64,000 nucleotides of DNA from Chamaecyparis obtusa (taxonomy: Eukaryota > Streptophyta > Pinopsida > Cupressales > Cupressaceae), in the NCBI GenBank assembly GCA_027943335.1, contig BSBK01006031.1, forward strand, positions 1 to 64,000, in the 5' to 3' direction. The translations under genes were made by a program, and so were the position numbers. Numbering within the stretch: position 1 is the stretch's first letter; each line of letters starts with the position of its first letter. Positions 37,286 through 49,739 of the stretch are shown piece by piece. Under the pieces are notes generated by a model. The model worked only from the letters and a program-made list of their open reading frames with translations, searched no databases and was not told the DNA's origin.

Positions 37286-38551
37286 TTACAGAGAGGGATT
37301 AACCTCAAAGTAGGGCTTCAAGTGGAAACCATTCACTGAGATTGGCAAGGCATCACCCTCAAGAGTTGAAAGCTAAAAAGCATTAGATCCCTTGTAATTT
37401 GTTATAACAAATGGTCCACCCCAGAATGAATCAAACTTTGTATGTCTTCTAGGTCTTGACTTGAACTCATCCCATTTGAGGACAACATCTCCTACCTTGA
37501 AATTCCTGACCCTGGCTCTTTTCTCAAAGCTCTTCTTTGTTTGATTCTGATGGAACTCCATATCTTTCATGGATTTGTCTTTGATTTCCTCTAACTCCTT
37601 CAATTGAGCGTACTTGATCTGCAAGGGATCTCCTTCTTCAAACAGGGCATATTGAGTGGCCAAGTCTAGAGCTAGTAATTTAGTTGAAATGGACAACTTA
37701 GCCTCTCTCCCATACACTGACACATAAGGAGAATTACCAATGATTTTCTTTGGGGTAATCCTATCTAACCACAAAGCAGACTTGAGCTTTGTATGCCAAT
37801 CTCTCTGATTTTCTTGAAGAGTCTTCTTGATTATCCTAATCAGATTCTTATTTGTTGATTCTACTAAGCCATTTCCTTGAGGGTAATAATTTGAACTTGT
37901 ATTTAGATAGATGCCATTCTTGACTACCCACTCTGAGACTTTGAGGCCTGTGAATGCTAATGCATTATCTTAAATGATGGAGTCAGGAGTGCCAAACCTA
38001 TGGATTATATCATCATAAAAACTTAATACAACACTCTCATTGGCCTCTTTTAATGAAATTTCTTCTGTCCATCTGGTGAAGTAATTAGTTGCAGTGATTA
38101 TCCATTTATGTCCTGCACTAGATGGAGGATTGATCATGCCAATGAAATCTATGCCCCACTTCATGAAAGGTTGCTCTGTTCTGACCAGCTGTAGGGGCAA
38201 AGCTGCAAGCCTTTCTTTTCCTGCAAACATGGCACACTTGATACATTTTCTTACATAATCATGACTATCCTTAAAGATAGATGGCCAATAGTATCTAGCC
38301 CTCATGATTTTAAAAGTAGTAGTCCTAGGAGAAAAGTGACCTCCAGAAGGTCCATCATGAAATTCAAATAGGACATTTGCTACCTTTTCTGAATCTATGC
38401 ATCTTAAAAGGACACCACTATGATCCTTTCTAAAAAGAACATCATTTATTAGCACAAAAGGAATAGATTGTAACCTATAATACCTTCTCTTTTCTGAATC
38501 CAAACCTATAGGACATTGTCCTATCTTCAAGAAATGAACCAGGTTAGGCAA
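37286..38551 (-). pseudogene. Gypsy integrase region
   Basis: The frame holds the N-terminal zinc-binding part (HDGPSGGH, then CIKCAMFAG) and the catalytic core (WGIDFIGMINPPSSAGHKW, then FGTPDSII, DNALAF and GNGLVESTN), with the D, D and E residues in place. The C-terminal part ends VGDVVLKWDE and GGPFVITNYKG, and the frame closes at a TAA at 37,286. In-frame TAA at 37,970 and TAG at 37,373 interrupt it. The NPPSS motif is typical of Tat-lineage integrases. Confidence 0.88.
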
Positions 38552-40339
38552 CTAGCTTGATGCCTCAGCATGTTCTTCTGCAGAATGCACAACCAAAGAT
38601 GCATCCATTTGTTCTGGTTGCTTTGAAATCTCATCCCCTATCAAATGTTCACAAAGACCTCTTCCTCTAACCAGCCTGGTAATCTGAATATCGATATCAT
38701 ACTCCATCACCTTGGTGATCCAACCAGCTCTTTTCTCATTTAGGTCTTTGGAAAGCAAAAACTCTTTGACACTTGGATGAGTAACCTTCAAGTGTACCTT
38801 GCTATGGGTCAATAGATATCTGAACTTCTTAAGGCTTTTCACCATAATAAGTACATGTTTCTCTACAAAAGAGTACCTCTATTCATACTCTTCTAAACCT
38901 TTGCTAAAGAAAGCAATAGGTTGCTCCAATCCATCTGAATTTTCTTGGGTCAACATTACAGATATAGCATCATAACCTCCATAAGTATAAAGGATAAAAT
39001 CCTTACTAAAATTTGGATTTAGGAGAGCAGGGGCTTCTACTAAGGCCTCATTGATAGCTTGGAAATTGGCCTTTCCTTCTTTAGTCCAACTAAAAGATGA
39101 ACTCTTCTTTAACATGGTTGTTAAAGGCTTGAGTAAATCTGCAATGTTAGGCAAGAACCTCCTAACAAAATTAATCTTTCCTATGAAAGATTGGAGACTT
39201 TTCTTGTGATGTGGTAGGGGTAGCTCTAGGATAGCTACAATTCTCTCAAGATCCATTGTAATTCCTTCTTTTGATACTACATATCCCAATAGTTTTCCTT
39301 CATGAACTACAAACACACATTTCTTAGGATTAAGAGATATCCCAAACTCTCTACACCTTTCAAAAATATTCCTCAAATGTTTGATGTGATCAACTGCATG
39401 CCTTGAATAGATAGTTATGTCATCTAGATAGACTAGCACAAACTTGTACATGAGGCCTTTAAAGGCCATATCCATTGCCTTCTAAAATGTAGCACCTGCA
39501 TTTGACAAACTAAAGGGAATCTTTTGATAAGACATAGTTCCCCACTTGGTTGTAAATGCAGTCTTATATTGATCTTCTTCATTTACCAAGATTTAATTGT
39601 ATCCTGAATAGCCATCCAATAATGAAAATCTCTTAGATCCAGAGACACATTGTAAGATTTTTTCCATTGAGGGTAATGGATGGTGGTCCTTTAAGGAAGC
39701 TCTGTTAAGATCCCTGAAGTCAACACATAACCTTAGCTCCCCATTCTTCTTCCTAATAGGAACAAGGTTGGAAACCCAACTAGTATGCTTGATGGGGTAG
39801 ATGATACCACTTTCTATCAGTTTGAGTACTTCTTTATGCATAAGTGGCTCAAGCTTGGGATTAACAGGCCTTTGTTTTTGCCTCACTGGTTTAGCATTTG
39901 GTTCTAATTTAATAGTGTGCTGAGAAAGGGCTGGATCAAAACATTTGAGGTCTTCATATTGCCATGCAAAAACATCACTGAATTCTTTAAATAACTGAAT
40001 GTAAGCTTTCTTTTCTAATTCAGTGTTTACCTTTCCAAATTGTAAGCTCTTTCCTAGTTCCAACTCTAATTCAACACAATGTTCTTGTTGGACTACCAGG
40101 CTAGATTTGTTTTTCTTAACTTCATCATCCTTGTTGAAGACAGTCTCTAAAGTGACAAGACCTCTAGGCATCTTATTGGACTTAAGTTGTATCACTTGAT
40201 CACCATAGCTTTTTGATAGCCTATCTTGATTATGCTCTGAAAAAACATCTTCTTCAAACAAGAATTGCAGAATTTGTTCATCATTTTCAAACACTTCCCA
40301 ATTGACATCATTATCAAGAATAGAGGGTCTAAAAATCAC
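38552..40339 (-). pseudogene. Gypsy reverse transcriptase and degenerate RNase H
   Basis: RT blocks are clear: SWVSNLVPIRKKNGELR, LCVDFRDLNRA, FSLLDGYSGYN and FVLVYLDDITIYS, so both catalytic Asp positions survive. The following native RNase H reads FILYTYGGYDAISVML, with Tyr where the first catalytic Asp is expected. That fits the degenerate connection domain of elements that carry a second RNase H. In-frame stops are TAA 39,593, TAG 39,482, TAG 38,879 and TAG 38,552. All pieces lie in the same frame. Confidence 0.9.
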
Positions 40340-40348
40340 TTTGATATG

Positions 40349-41746
40349 CTATTGATCTACTTCTTTTGAAATACTATTTAGAATATCATACTGAGATCCA
40401 ACAATAGCTAATCTATCTGCATTTTGATTTAATTTTCTAGGGATAGCAACAATGTTGAAAGCATAAAAGTCTTCAATTGCATCCCAAACTCTATGTTTGT
40501 ATGCTTTCATGGTGTCATTCTTGGTTGCACTTATCCCTCTCACTTGACCGAAAACTAATTCACTATCACCATAAAGTTTGAAGGCTTTGAGCCCTCTTTT
40601 TCTAGCCCACTCCAGTCCATTCACAAGGCTTTCATACTCTGCAGTGTTGCTAGTGCAGGAGAAACTAAATCTAAAGGAAGTATAGTACCTTTCTCCTTTT
40701 GGGGACACTAACATAGCACCACCACCAGAACCATGTCTACTTCTAGCTCCATCAAAAAATAGTTCCCAAACCCGATTATTCTGATCCTCTGAATTAGTGT
40801 CTTCTTTGAGAAGGCTTGGTTCTATGGCTCCACTTTCTTGTATCAGATAGCTTCCCAAACCAAAATCCCAAAGAAGACTTTCTTGGGCTTCTGAAGTTCT
40901 TTCATCTAGAAGAATATCAGGGATATTCTCTATCTTGGTGCTTGCTTCACTAATGGTTTGGAAATCATTGCTATCAACTATAGGGTAGTTTGTATTGATG
41001 GTATTGGATACATATGGCTCTATATGGTGTGCTGCCAATGGTTCTAATTTAATGGTGACCTTGGTCCCATACCTCACGTGAAATAGCATGTGAAACCAAT
41101 CGGAAGATAGGTAGCATCCTATCTTGGCTGTAAACTCCCTTGAAAGACATATAGAAAATAATGCAGGGAGATCTATGATATATATATCAAGGAGGATTGA
41201 AAAATTTGGACTAGCATGTAGGATTAGACTGGTATCCTTGGCCACACCTATAGTATTGACTGAGGATCCATCAAGTTGTGTAACCTTCTTTTGGAAGGGT
41301 TCATATTTCAGTCCTAATTGGTTAGCTACTTTCTTGGGCATCACAGTGCTAGTAGCTCCACTATCTACCATACAATTATGCACTAAATATTTTCCAATAA
41401 TTAAAGATACATAAAATGGAGGTGGCTTTGAATTCCTACCTTGAATGGCACTGGCCTTGGAGCTGCTACTTGGAGCCTCCTTTTCTTGATCAGTGTTAAC
41501 CAACACTGGCTTTGCAGCTTCCTTTGTAGGCTGAGGAGTTGATACCTTTGTCATGGCCTTCTTCAAAATATCAGACTGCCTCGAAATAGATAAAAAATCC
41601 CACATAGACATAGTGACATTCACCTTCTTAATGTTGTCCACTATATTGAATGGCGTCACAGTGTGTACTCTTTGTTGTGCCTTCACTATGATGGGCTCTG
41701 CTTCTTTTGGAACTTGGCCTTCTTTGTTTGTAATAGCAGGAGTCAC
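40349..41746 (-). pseudogene. Gypsy protease followed by an RNase H-like domain
   Basis: This is a 465-residue open piece. The aspartic protease motif MVDSGATSTVMP is at residues 127-138. Residues of about 325-450 are an archaeal-type RNase H: ELFFDGARSRHGSGGG, NTAEYESL, LYGDSELV and NADRLA, which keeps the D, E, D, D catalytic pattern. In the usual Tat order this domain lies after RT and the native RNase H. Here it lies before RT, between about 40,397 and 40,774. The piece ends at a TAG (40,349) directly followed in frame by the RT region. Confidence 0.88.
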
Positions 41747-41770
41747 CTTGAATGTGGTGGGAGTAACTTG

Positions 41771-43339
41771 CTACACTGGCTCTACAGATGTAGTGGCCTT
41801 ATTACCAGAATATGCTCTCTCCATATCTTGAGCTTTTCTTTTTTCTCTTGTGTAGGCAACAAAAGAAGCTTCATCATTGACTCCATTGAAGTCTGGTTGC
41901 TCCCAATTAAAAAGAGTAGTCTCATTCTCCTGTGGTTCTTTTTGAGGAACTGACCCACTGGATGAAGCCTCTGATTGAACTTGTGAGGCATTTTGAACCA
42001 TTAGAGCTTGGTTCATCCACCCATTTGAACATGTAGCCTGATTATGAGGCTGATTACAAGGAAAGCACCATTCATTATCCATAGTCACATTATTTTGACT
42101 AGGAACCATATCCCTCACTGGATTTGTTGTCCTTGATAGCCCCCTTGGTATGGTGGCCTATTTTGTTGATAAGGCTATCCTTGATTTTGGTACTGCTGAT
42201 TAAGACCTTGGCCTTGTGACTAAAATGGTGGTCTGATTCCTTGACCTTGCTTCTTTAAATTTGTGATTTCCTTAGTCAAGGTCTGCAGCAAATTAGTCAT
42301 TTCTTGTTGACTACTTTGTTGGCTATTTTTTTATCTCTTGCAGCTCTTGAGAGAAACTTTTTCTCATCTCTTGACCACTAGTACTAGCTTGGGGTGCTAA
42401 GATGGTGGGAATAGGGGTAAATGGGGGTACTTGTGCAAGTGCAATGGGTTGAAGGCTAGGAAAAATGGGCATTGGTGGTCTTCTAGCTATCATGTCTGCT
42501 TGTATTAAACAATTTTCAGCCCTGACAGCAATGTCAAAAGCTTGGGGTAAAGAAGTACCACCCATAGATTGTATCATGATAGAAATTTGGCCATTTAGAA
42601 TTTGTAAATAGTATAGGAAAGTATGATCAGCTGATGGCCTTACAGAGACTAGAATTTTATTCCATGTTTTAAGGAATCTACTATTGTAATCTGTCATTTT
42701 CTCTTGAGGGTCTCTCTTAATAGTTGTTAACTATTCTACTAGAGACAAATTATCTAATTTATCCTCAAAATGCTTACTTAATGCATCCCCTAATTCATCC
42801 CATGAAGTAATAGAACCAACAGTTAGAGTTCTAAACCATTCTAGAGCCTTACCTTTTAGAGATGCTACTAATAATTTTGTGGCCACATCCTCTTGAGTTA
42901 TGTTGTGTATGCTGCAGATGGTGGTCACATCTCTTATGTGCTCAAAAGCAGTTGTCTACCCTTCACCTGTGAAATTAGGTATACTCTTCAATGCCACCAA
43001 GGGCACATCATGGTGTTGAGAAAATTTTAATGGGCTACCCTGATTGAAAGGTGCAAAGGCAAAATTTCTAGCCATTGTAGGAGCTGGAATTTGAAGATTA
43101 ACAACTATATGAGCTATATTTTCTACTGTATTTGAATCTTCCTCTAGATCTCTAGTTAGAGATCTGCCTCTTCTTCTGGAATGAAATGGAAAATGTCTCC
43201 TTTCTAATGTATCAGGAGGTGTAGACTGGACTCTCCTTGCAGGGGATGTTCTTTGAGTTGACCTGCCTTTGTGACTTCTCCTTGAGGGAAACTCTAAAAA
43301 TTTAGTGGGCTTTGAGTTCCTAGTCTCAATCTTTCTCAT
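41771..43339 (-). pseudogene. Gypsy gag with zinc knuckle
   Basis: A basic N-terminus (RRSHKGRS) precedes a capsid-like retrotransposon gag domain (LKGKALEWFRTL, then FLKTWNKI). A Gln-rich linker (42,120-42,330) reads in another frame. The piece ends in a short knuckle, WCFPCNQPHNQATC (C-x2-C-x3-H-x4-C). In-frame TAG codons stand at 42,956, 42,731 and 41,771. The leader between the primer site and the ATG at 43,339 is only about 130 bp. Confidence 0.85.
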
Positions 43340-43472
43340 AAAATTTGAACAAATTAGGCCTGATCTTTACACCAATGGAGGTACCAGATATACTAGATAG
43401 ACAACCCCTAAAGGTTTGTACTATGCAATCTGCATATCAGAGATAGCATAACTTGAACATAAATCTGATCTT

Positions 43473-43490
43473 GTCCCACCGGGCGTGCCA
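43473..43490 (-). promoter_or_regulatory. Gypsy primer binding site
   Basis: The minus strand reads TGGCACGCCCGGTGGGAC four bases inside the 5' LTR end, the position and TGG start expected of a tRNA primer site. I did not assign the tRNA. Confidence 0.75.
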
Positions 43491-43494
43491 GAAT

Positions 43495-46400
43495 TTTTAT
43501 ACACTAAGTTTGCACCCTTGTTTCAAGCTCTCATAGTCTTGATAACTTATTATAACATGGGAATCATCTCTAGGTTGTGGGACCTTTTCTAACTGAGATG
43601 AGACCTCCAGGTTCTAGGCTGGTTCCTCTTGGATAATCACCTTAATTTGCTTCTTGACAAGAAATTAAAACTTGAGTGGAAAAGGGATAGAAGGAATGCA
43701 TGAAAGGGAAATAACTTAAAGAAAACTACCTACTAGGTGATGCACCAAAATTAGGGTTTGGATCTCAGTATAGAGGAATCGAATCGCTGAAAGGCTTAGG
43801 TCCAGGAGATCACAACTCACTGAATAGGCTTGCATAATTATTTCATAGAAGGGTCTATAACAGAAAGAGGCTATTTAGGAAAAGAGATTATTTCACAAAC
43901 AATAGCATTACTGAGGATTTAGACACAATTTATGACCTGCAAACAAACATTCACTTCTACAACTCGACATAGGAATGAGACAAGATTGTTAGGGGGTTGA
44001 AGTATACCCACAAAAGAATTCACATCCAATCATTGACAATAACACACAATAGTTGCAGAAAGAGAGAGGGATCAAGAACCCTAAGATATCACTAAAAACA
44101 TCATATACTTCAATCTAATAAGAGATAATCCAAACAAGGAAGCATAGGGACATGAAGGATTGTCACAAAATACCTCTGCAATGTCTGTATTATCAATGAA
44201 AGATTTACAATTGTATAAGCCAGAGGGTAGAGATGATACCACAGATAACTCTCAAGAAAGGTGAATTTCTATTTTACAATTGTCCAAATCTGAGCTCAAA
44301 AGCCCCAAAAATACAATAGATACATCCCTCAACTGCATGCAAGTAGGAGTCAAAAATCTAACTAGGGTTACAAGAAGATTTTCATTAAAATAATTGAACC
44401 CTAATCCTGTCAAGTCTGATCATAAATATCTTTCTACAAAATCATAGTAGATCAGATATTATGTGTGCCCATTCCTGTACTGAAAACAACTTGCAGACAA
44501 GCAACCTGGATCATCAATTCATCTGGAACTCCACTAAGCCATGAAGGCTTCAAATCTTATCATAATTTCTTGGGAATAGTACCACTTGAAAAGGTGGTGC
44601 CAACTCTTTCCATCACTTCCCGTCGTGAAAGCACGACATAGTACTCTGCAATGCTGGCCAACAATCATCTCCATCACCCTCTCAACCATAACTATCCTAA
44701 GGATTTAATTCCTAAGCTAACCAACATCATGCATGGCTGAAAAGAACAAAACCCTAGCAAAACCCTTCACAAAGAATTTAAATTTAAATGCTAATGGCTA
44801 GCGGGCCTGGAATTAAAACATGACTACCAATCTCATATCTTTCCCGACACATGAATGACCATGATATGATGAGAAAACAACTAAAAACCTTTCTGACAGG
44901 TCAAAACCATCATGGAAGTCAGCAGCCAATCGGAAGTGAGCATGTCAACATGTCTACATATTTGGACCCACCTTGAGCCTTCCTACTTTTAAGTCATTCA
45001 ATGACAATGCGGCTGAAGACTCCCTCTAATTCATGAAATCCTTCAGCTTAATTTGGTCTGGTCAAACAATTCAACGAACAAGACTATCGCTGAATCTCTA
45101 AGTCTTTTGGCTAACCCTGGTTACATCTTGCGAATATGAGAAACCTTTCAATTGTTGAGTCATTGAATAACTTTTTAACCATTCATAAGAAACCCAGCTT
45201 ACATTTGGAGAACTGGCTACTGAAATAAATTCTAAGTCGCTGAGAACTTTAGGGCTTTACTAATTTATCCCCCGATTCTGTGAATACACACATTTGTGCA
45301 TTCGCCAGATCATTTAGAATACTGCTATCTTATCACGTGAATGAGTGATCAAAGAGAAGTTATTGGGTCCACCAAATATTTTGTCAAACCTGGGCCTAGA
45401 CCTGCCACCTATCAATTTCCCATTCGCTCCAACTTCTTTGTATGCATACACCTCGGCAAGTCTCTAACAACGGACCCACTCAAACTAAGATTCCAATCTA
45501 ATGGCAGGCGTAAGATCACATGGCCTCCAAATATTCTTTTAGATCATGCACCAACCGTTAATCCTTTCAGAACTGGGACCCTACTGACACACGGATCCAC
45601 TTGTATATCTTCATTAGCATGTGTCAACCAATCACGTTTGAGCACATCAGCATGCTTGGAAACACAACCCCACAGATTTTCTCTTTACTTCAACCAATGA
45701 AATTGAAGCACGTCACCTTGACCTGGCATCAAACCCACTTGACAAGGTCAAACACTTGGAAAATTTGACAGTCGGTGCATGATCTCATGTGTCAGAAAAC
45801 CCCTTCGTGAAGATATGCCAGTCATCGATCTTCATCCTTCTGACACCCTTGCAGAGACTTTGACATGGCCCCACTGACAAATCTTAGTCATCACCATGTA
45901 GACCAATCAAATGCGAACACATCAAAAAGAAAGGACCCACCGAATGAAGCTCTGACAAAAAATCAAGATTGATGGTTGGCGCATGATCTCATGGCTCTGA
46001 CACAACGCATGAGATCATGCTCTAGCCGTCGGATTAAAGTAATGCAATCCTCTGGGCCCACTTTGACAAAGTTCCACATCATGAACCTTCAGCCAATTAG
46101 GAGCCTCCACATAGGATGATGTGGCAATGGACCCACTAAAGCTCTGAAGCATTGCATAAAAGGTAAGATCAACAGTTGTCATAAGATCGCAAGCCTCTAA
46201 CAGACCCTATGAGATCTTACAACAACTGTTGATCTCATCAACTAGGACCCCACATAAAAGTTAACCCTGGAAGTCTTAGCAAATGCGCGACCAAAGGAGA
46301 GTCGCTCAGTTTTTGAATAGAACTCTTAACCTCGATTAAGTCTGAAGAATATGCAAACAAGGCATTCGCAGAATCGTGATGTTGCTATCAAGATTCAATT

Positions 46401-48225
46401 GTGTAGTTTTTTGAGTCAAAATCATTGACCCATGATTCATGAGTAGTGGCTCAACATGAACCCATCTCTCATGAGAATGAATGGAACACTTAGCACTCAT
46501 TGGATCTAGGTGATGCTCATAGAGGTGAAGCACTGGGACTTCCTGGGAGGTCACCCATCCCAGTACTACTCCAGCTCGAGTGCACTTAACTACGGAGTTT
46601 CCTCCATGGTTAAGCCCACTCTTCTTGCATCCTCATTTGCAAAACCTTCACCAAGTGTTGTGCCTTATGAACCATTCATTAGGAAGCCCCTTTAGCTCAT
46701 GAATTGATAAGTAGGAGATATTTTCCACAGCAAGTCAAATTGTGATATTGCTATCAGGATTCAACTGTGTTGTTTTTTGACTTGCTGTGGAAAATATCTC
46801 TTACTTATCAATTGATGAGCTAAAGGGGCTTCCTAATGAATGGTTCATAGGGCACAACACTTGGTGAAGGTTTTGCAAATGAGGATGCAAGAAAAGTGGG
46901 TTTAACCATGGAGGAAACTCCGTAGTTAAGCGCGCTCGAGCTGGAGTAGTACTGGGATGGGTGACCTCCCGAGAAGTCCCAGTGCTTCACCTCTATGAGC
47001 ATCACCTAATCCAATGAGTGCTAAGTGTTCCATTCATTCTCATGAGAGATGGGTTCATTTTGAGCCACTACTCATGAATCATGGGTCAATGAGTTTGACT
47101 CAAAAAACTACACAATTGAATCCTAATAGCAATATCACAATTTGACTTGCTGTGGAAAATATCTCCTACTTATCAATTGATGAGATAAAGGGGCTTCCTA
47201 ATGAATGGTTCATAAGGCACAACACTTGGTGAAGGTCTTGAAAATGAGGATGCAAGTAGAGTGGCTTTAACTATGGAGGAAACTCCGTAGTTAAGCACAC
47301 TCGAGCTGGAGGAGTACTGGGATGGGTGACCTCCTGGGAAGTCCCGGTGCTTCACCTCTGTGAGCATCACCTAGATCCAATGAGTGCTAAGTGTTCCATT
47401 CATTCTCATGAGATATGGGTTCATGTTGAGCCACTACTCATGAATCATGGGTCAATGAGTTTGACTCAAAAAACTACACAGTTGAATCCTGATAGCAATA
47501 TCACAATTTGACTTGATGTGGAAAATATATCCTACTTATCAATTCGCATAATCGCTAAACCAAAAGTCCAACCTGGAGTTTCAGCTAGCGAATGCCCGAC
47601 TGAAGGAAATCCATGGAGTTTCTAAATGTTTAGAAGCTTTACCACTTTATTTCGAGATCCTACGAATACACTGTTCACTCAATCGCTAAAAGATTTGGGA
47701 CATCGCCAGTTTATTATGAGATTCAACAAACAAAGAGAACTTAAACCTTTGCCAAATTTCCTTGTCAAAGCCACCAAATATCTGGCAGAAACATAACCAA
47801 AGAGAAGTAACCATTTCACCAGGTCACAAGATGTTTAGCATTGACCGCTAGGGATTCCACAATTATGAGAATCATTGCATTTGCCAGGTCACTGAAAGAA
47901 AATGATGACTGCCGGGGAAACAAGAGAATTGGTGACTGGGCCAATAAGATTAAAGCACACATGCTAAAGCTAGAACTTAAGTGGCCGAGATAAAGTAACT
48001 TCAAAATTGAAATTGGCTTAGGGTTTTCCAGGGTTTTGAACACCAATGACTACTTTTATGAACTTTTTTTTTTTTGACTACAGACCAGGGACTTGAAAAA
48101 ATCATAGATACCAGGAAATAAGACCTAAAACCATGAAATTTTCAAGGAAGCTCGGCAAGAGTAAAACAGAGACCTTGGAATAGATATTAGCCAAATTTGC
48201 ATAAGATAGGAAAATTAGGGTAACA
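43495..48225 (-). repeat. Gypsy 5' LTR (4,731 bp including an insertion)
   Basis: It matches the 3' LTR. The excess length over the other LTR is 1,178 bp, which equals the 5S-derived insertion (46,377-47,541) plus its 13-bp target duplication. Confidence 0.92.
46377..47541. mobile_element. Triple 5S-rRNA-derived retroelement inside the LTR
   Basis: Three units of about 365 bp lie head to head, then head to tail: 46,379-46,740 (5S part on the minus strand), 46,778-47,140 and 47,141-47,507 (5S part on the plus strand), with partial unit ends at 46,741-46,777 and 47,508-47,541. Each contains a 5S-like core: AACTCCGTAGTTAAG, then GTAGTACTGGGATGGGTGAC and CTCC. These correspond to the A-box and C-box of the Pol III internal promoter, while the 5' third of 5S rRNA is replaced. 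Flanks are ATTCGCAGAATCG (46,364) and ATTCGCATAATCG (47,542). A Cassandra-type TRIM or a 5S-class SINE would fit; the long target duplication favours the latter. Confidence 0.8.
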
Positions 48226-49036
48226 GGTATATTATAAATTATGTATCCATTAGTTTTTTTTAATATCATTTGGTGTGCATGCTTAAATCTCTATCAATTA
48301 GAGCAATAAAATTCATACATTTACTAATATATTGTCATCTTATTGTACTCTTGCAGGCTACAGGTGATGTTAGTGGGGGGCATGAAGGGGTTCCTTCATC
48401 AGGTGTCAACAAAGGAAAGGTAATTAATTGTTTCAGATTAATTTTGCATGCATATGTATGCCACTTGTGTGTAGTAATAAATATTTTACTTGCACTTTAT
48501 TGTATAGGGTGTGGCTCTTGATGATGTCCTGACATGGGTTTAGGAGCATAGGCTAATAGGCATATCGATTTAGAGTGATAGCCTGATTGTATGTAGACTT
48601 TTACATATTGTTATTTGTATTTTGTAACTAGGGTTGTTATGATGAAGTACATTTATATATAATTGACAATCTTTTTACTCTCATAGGTTACTCCCAATGT
48701 GAGGGAGGGCCCACGAGAATCCTTTGTATCTTTATTGACCCAGCCCACTATTCCAGAGGAGGGATCAATGGCTGTAAGTTTTAATTTTAGTTCAGTCAAT
48801 TTATAATTTTATTATGCTATCATCCTATTTTATAGATTTATTACTCTATGTTGCACCACTCTACTAATCTCATTATTGAAAATATATATTTATAGGTTGG
48901 AGTTGGTTATGGTGGCATTGCCCCTTCGCTACCAAAGACTTATGTTAGGACACCTGATCATGGTAGGCAGCCGAGAGTCTAGGTACAGATGTTTCTGTTT
49001 AGTTATAATTTTAATTAAATTAGTGTTTGAATTATG

Positions 49037-49213
<177 letters not shown>

Positions 49214-49328
49214 AATCATATAAATTAAGTAGTCTAACTTGGGTTTGAACTCATTTTTGATGCAGGATCAATCAGAACCAAACACTTCTTCAAAGAGGTG
49301 ACATTTTGATGATCCCCCTACGACATAG

Positions 49329-49739
49329 GATGTAGTTTTAGTTTTGTGGTCATTTAGAGATGCCACTTGGCACATTTTGAGATGGCATATATGCCACATT
49401 GTACACCTTGAAACATTGATTTTGTAGACATTTTGAAATGGCATGTGCCATATTTGTATATGGAGATACTTTTGATACATTTGATACTTTCTATATATAG
49501 AACATGTTCATTTTTATGTTATATTTGTGTCATCTTTTGTATACATATTTATTATTCATGTTTATGGAATTGAATGGTGAAGTTATATCTTGACTATGAT
49601 TATCATTATGATTTGAATTATATCTTGTTGAAGTTATATGTCAACTTGTTTGAATTTTTTATAATAGATGTAATAAATTACCTTGATGTAATAATTTACA
49701 CAGGTGTAATAAATTAATAGATGTAATGGATTTGTTGTC
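49329..49739. other. Spacer between accessory gene and array
   Basis: No gene was recognised. A small inverted motif, ATGGCATATATGCCA, occurs near 49,383. The spacer should contain the accessory gene 3' end. Confidence 0.5.

Larger units (their letters stand above)
33525..48225 (-). mobile_element. Complete Tat-type gypsy retrotransposon, GGTAT target duplication
   Basis: Two LTRs (33,525-37,077 and 43,495-48,225) flank a 6.4-kb interior coded on the minus strand. GGTAT stands immediately before 33,525 and after 48,225. The outer ends are TG and CA. The inner end of the right LTR has lost its terminal dinucleotide by one substitution. The order is gag, zinc knuckle, protease, an RNase H-like domain, RT, degenerate RNase H, integrase. 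LTR divergence and nonsense mutations show an old, inactive copy. Confidence 0.92.

Noticed and set aside
37286..43339. Recoding of TAG as Gln in the gypsy gag-pol
   Set aside because: TAA also interrupts, LTRs and other genes nearby are similarly decayed, and cytosine deamination explains the pattern without a new code.
46510..47511. Possible functional 5S rRNA genes
   Set aside because: Only the inner two thirds of 5S is present, the 5' end is replaced, and the copies are part of an insertion with its own target duplication.
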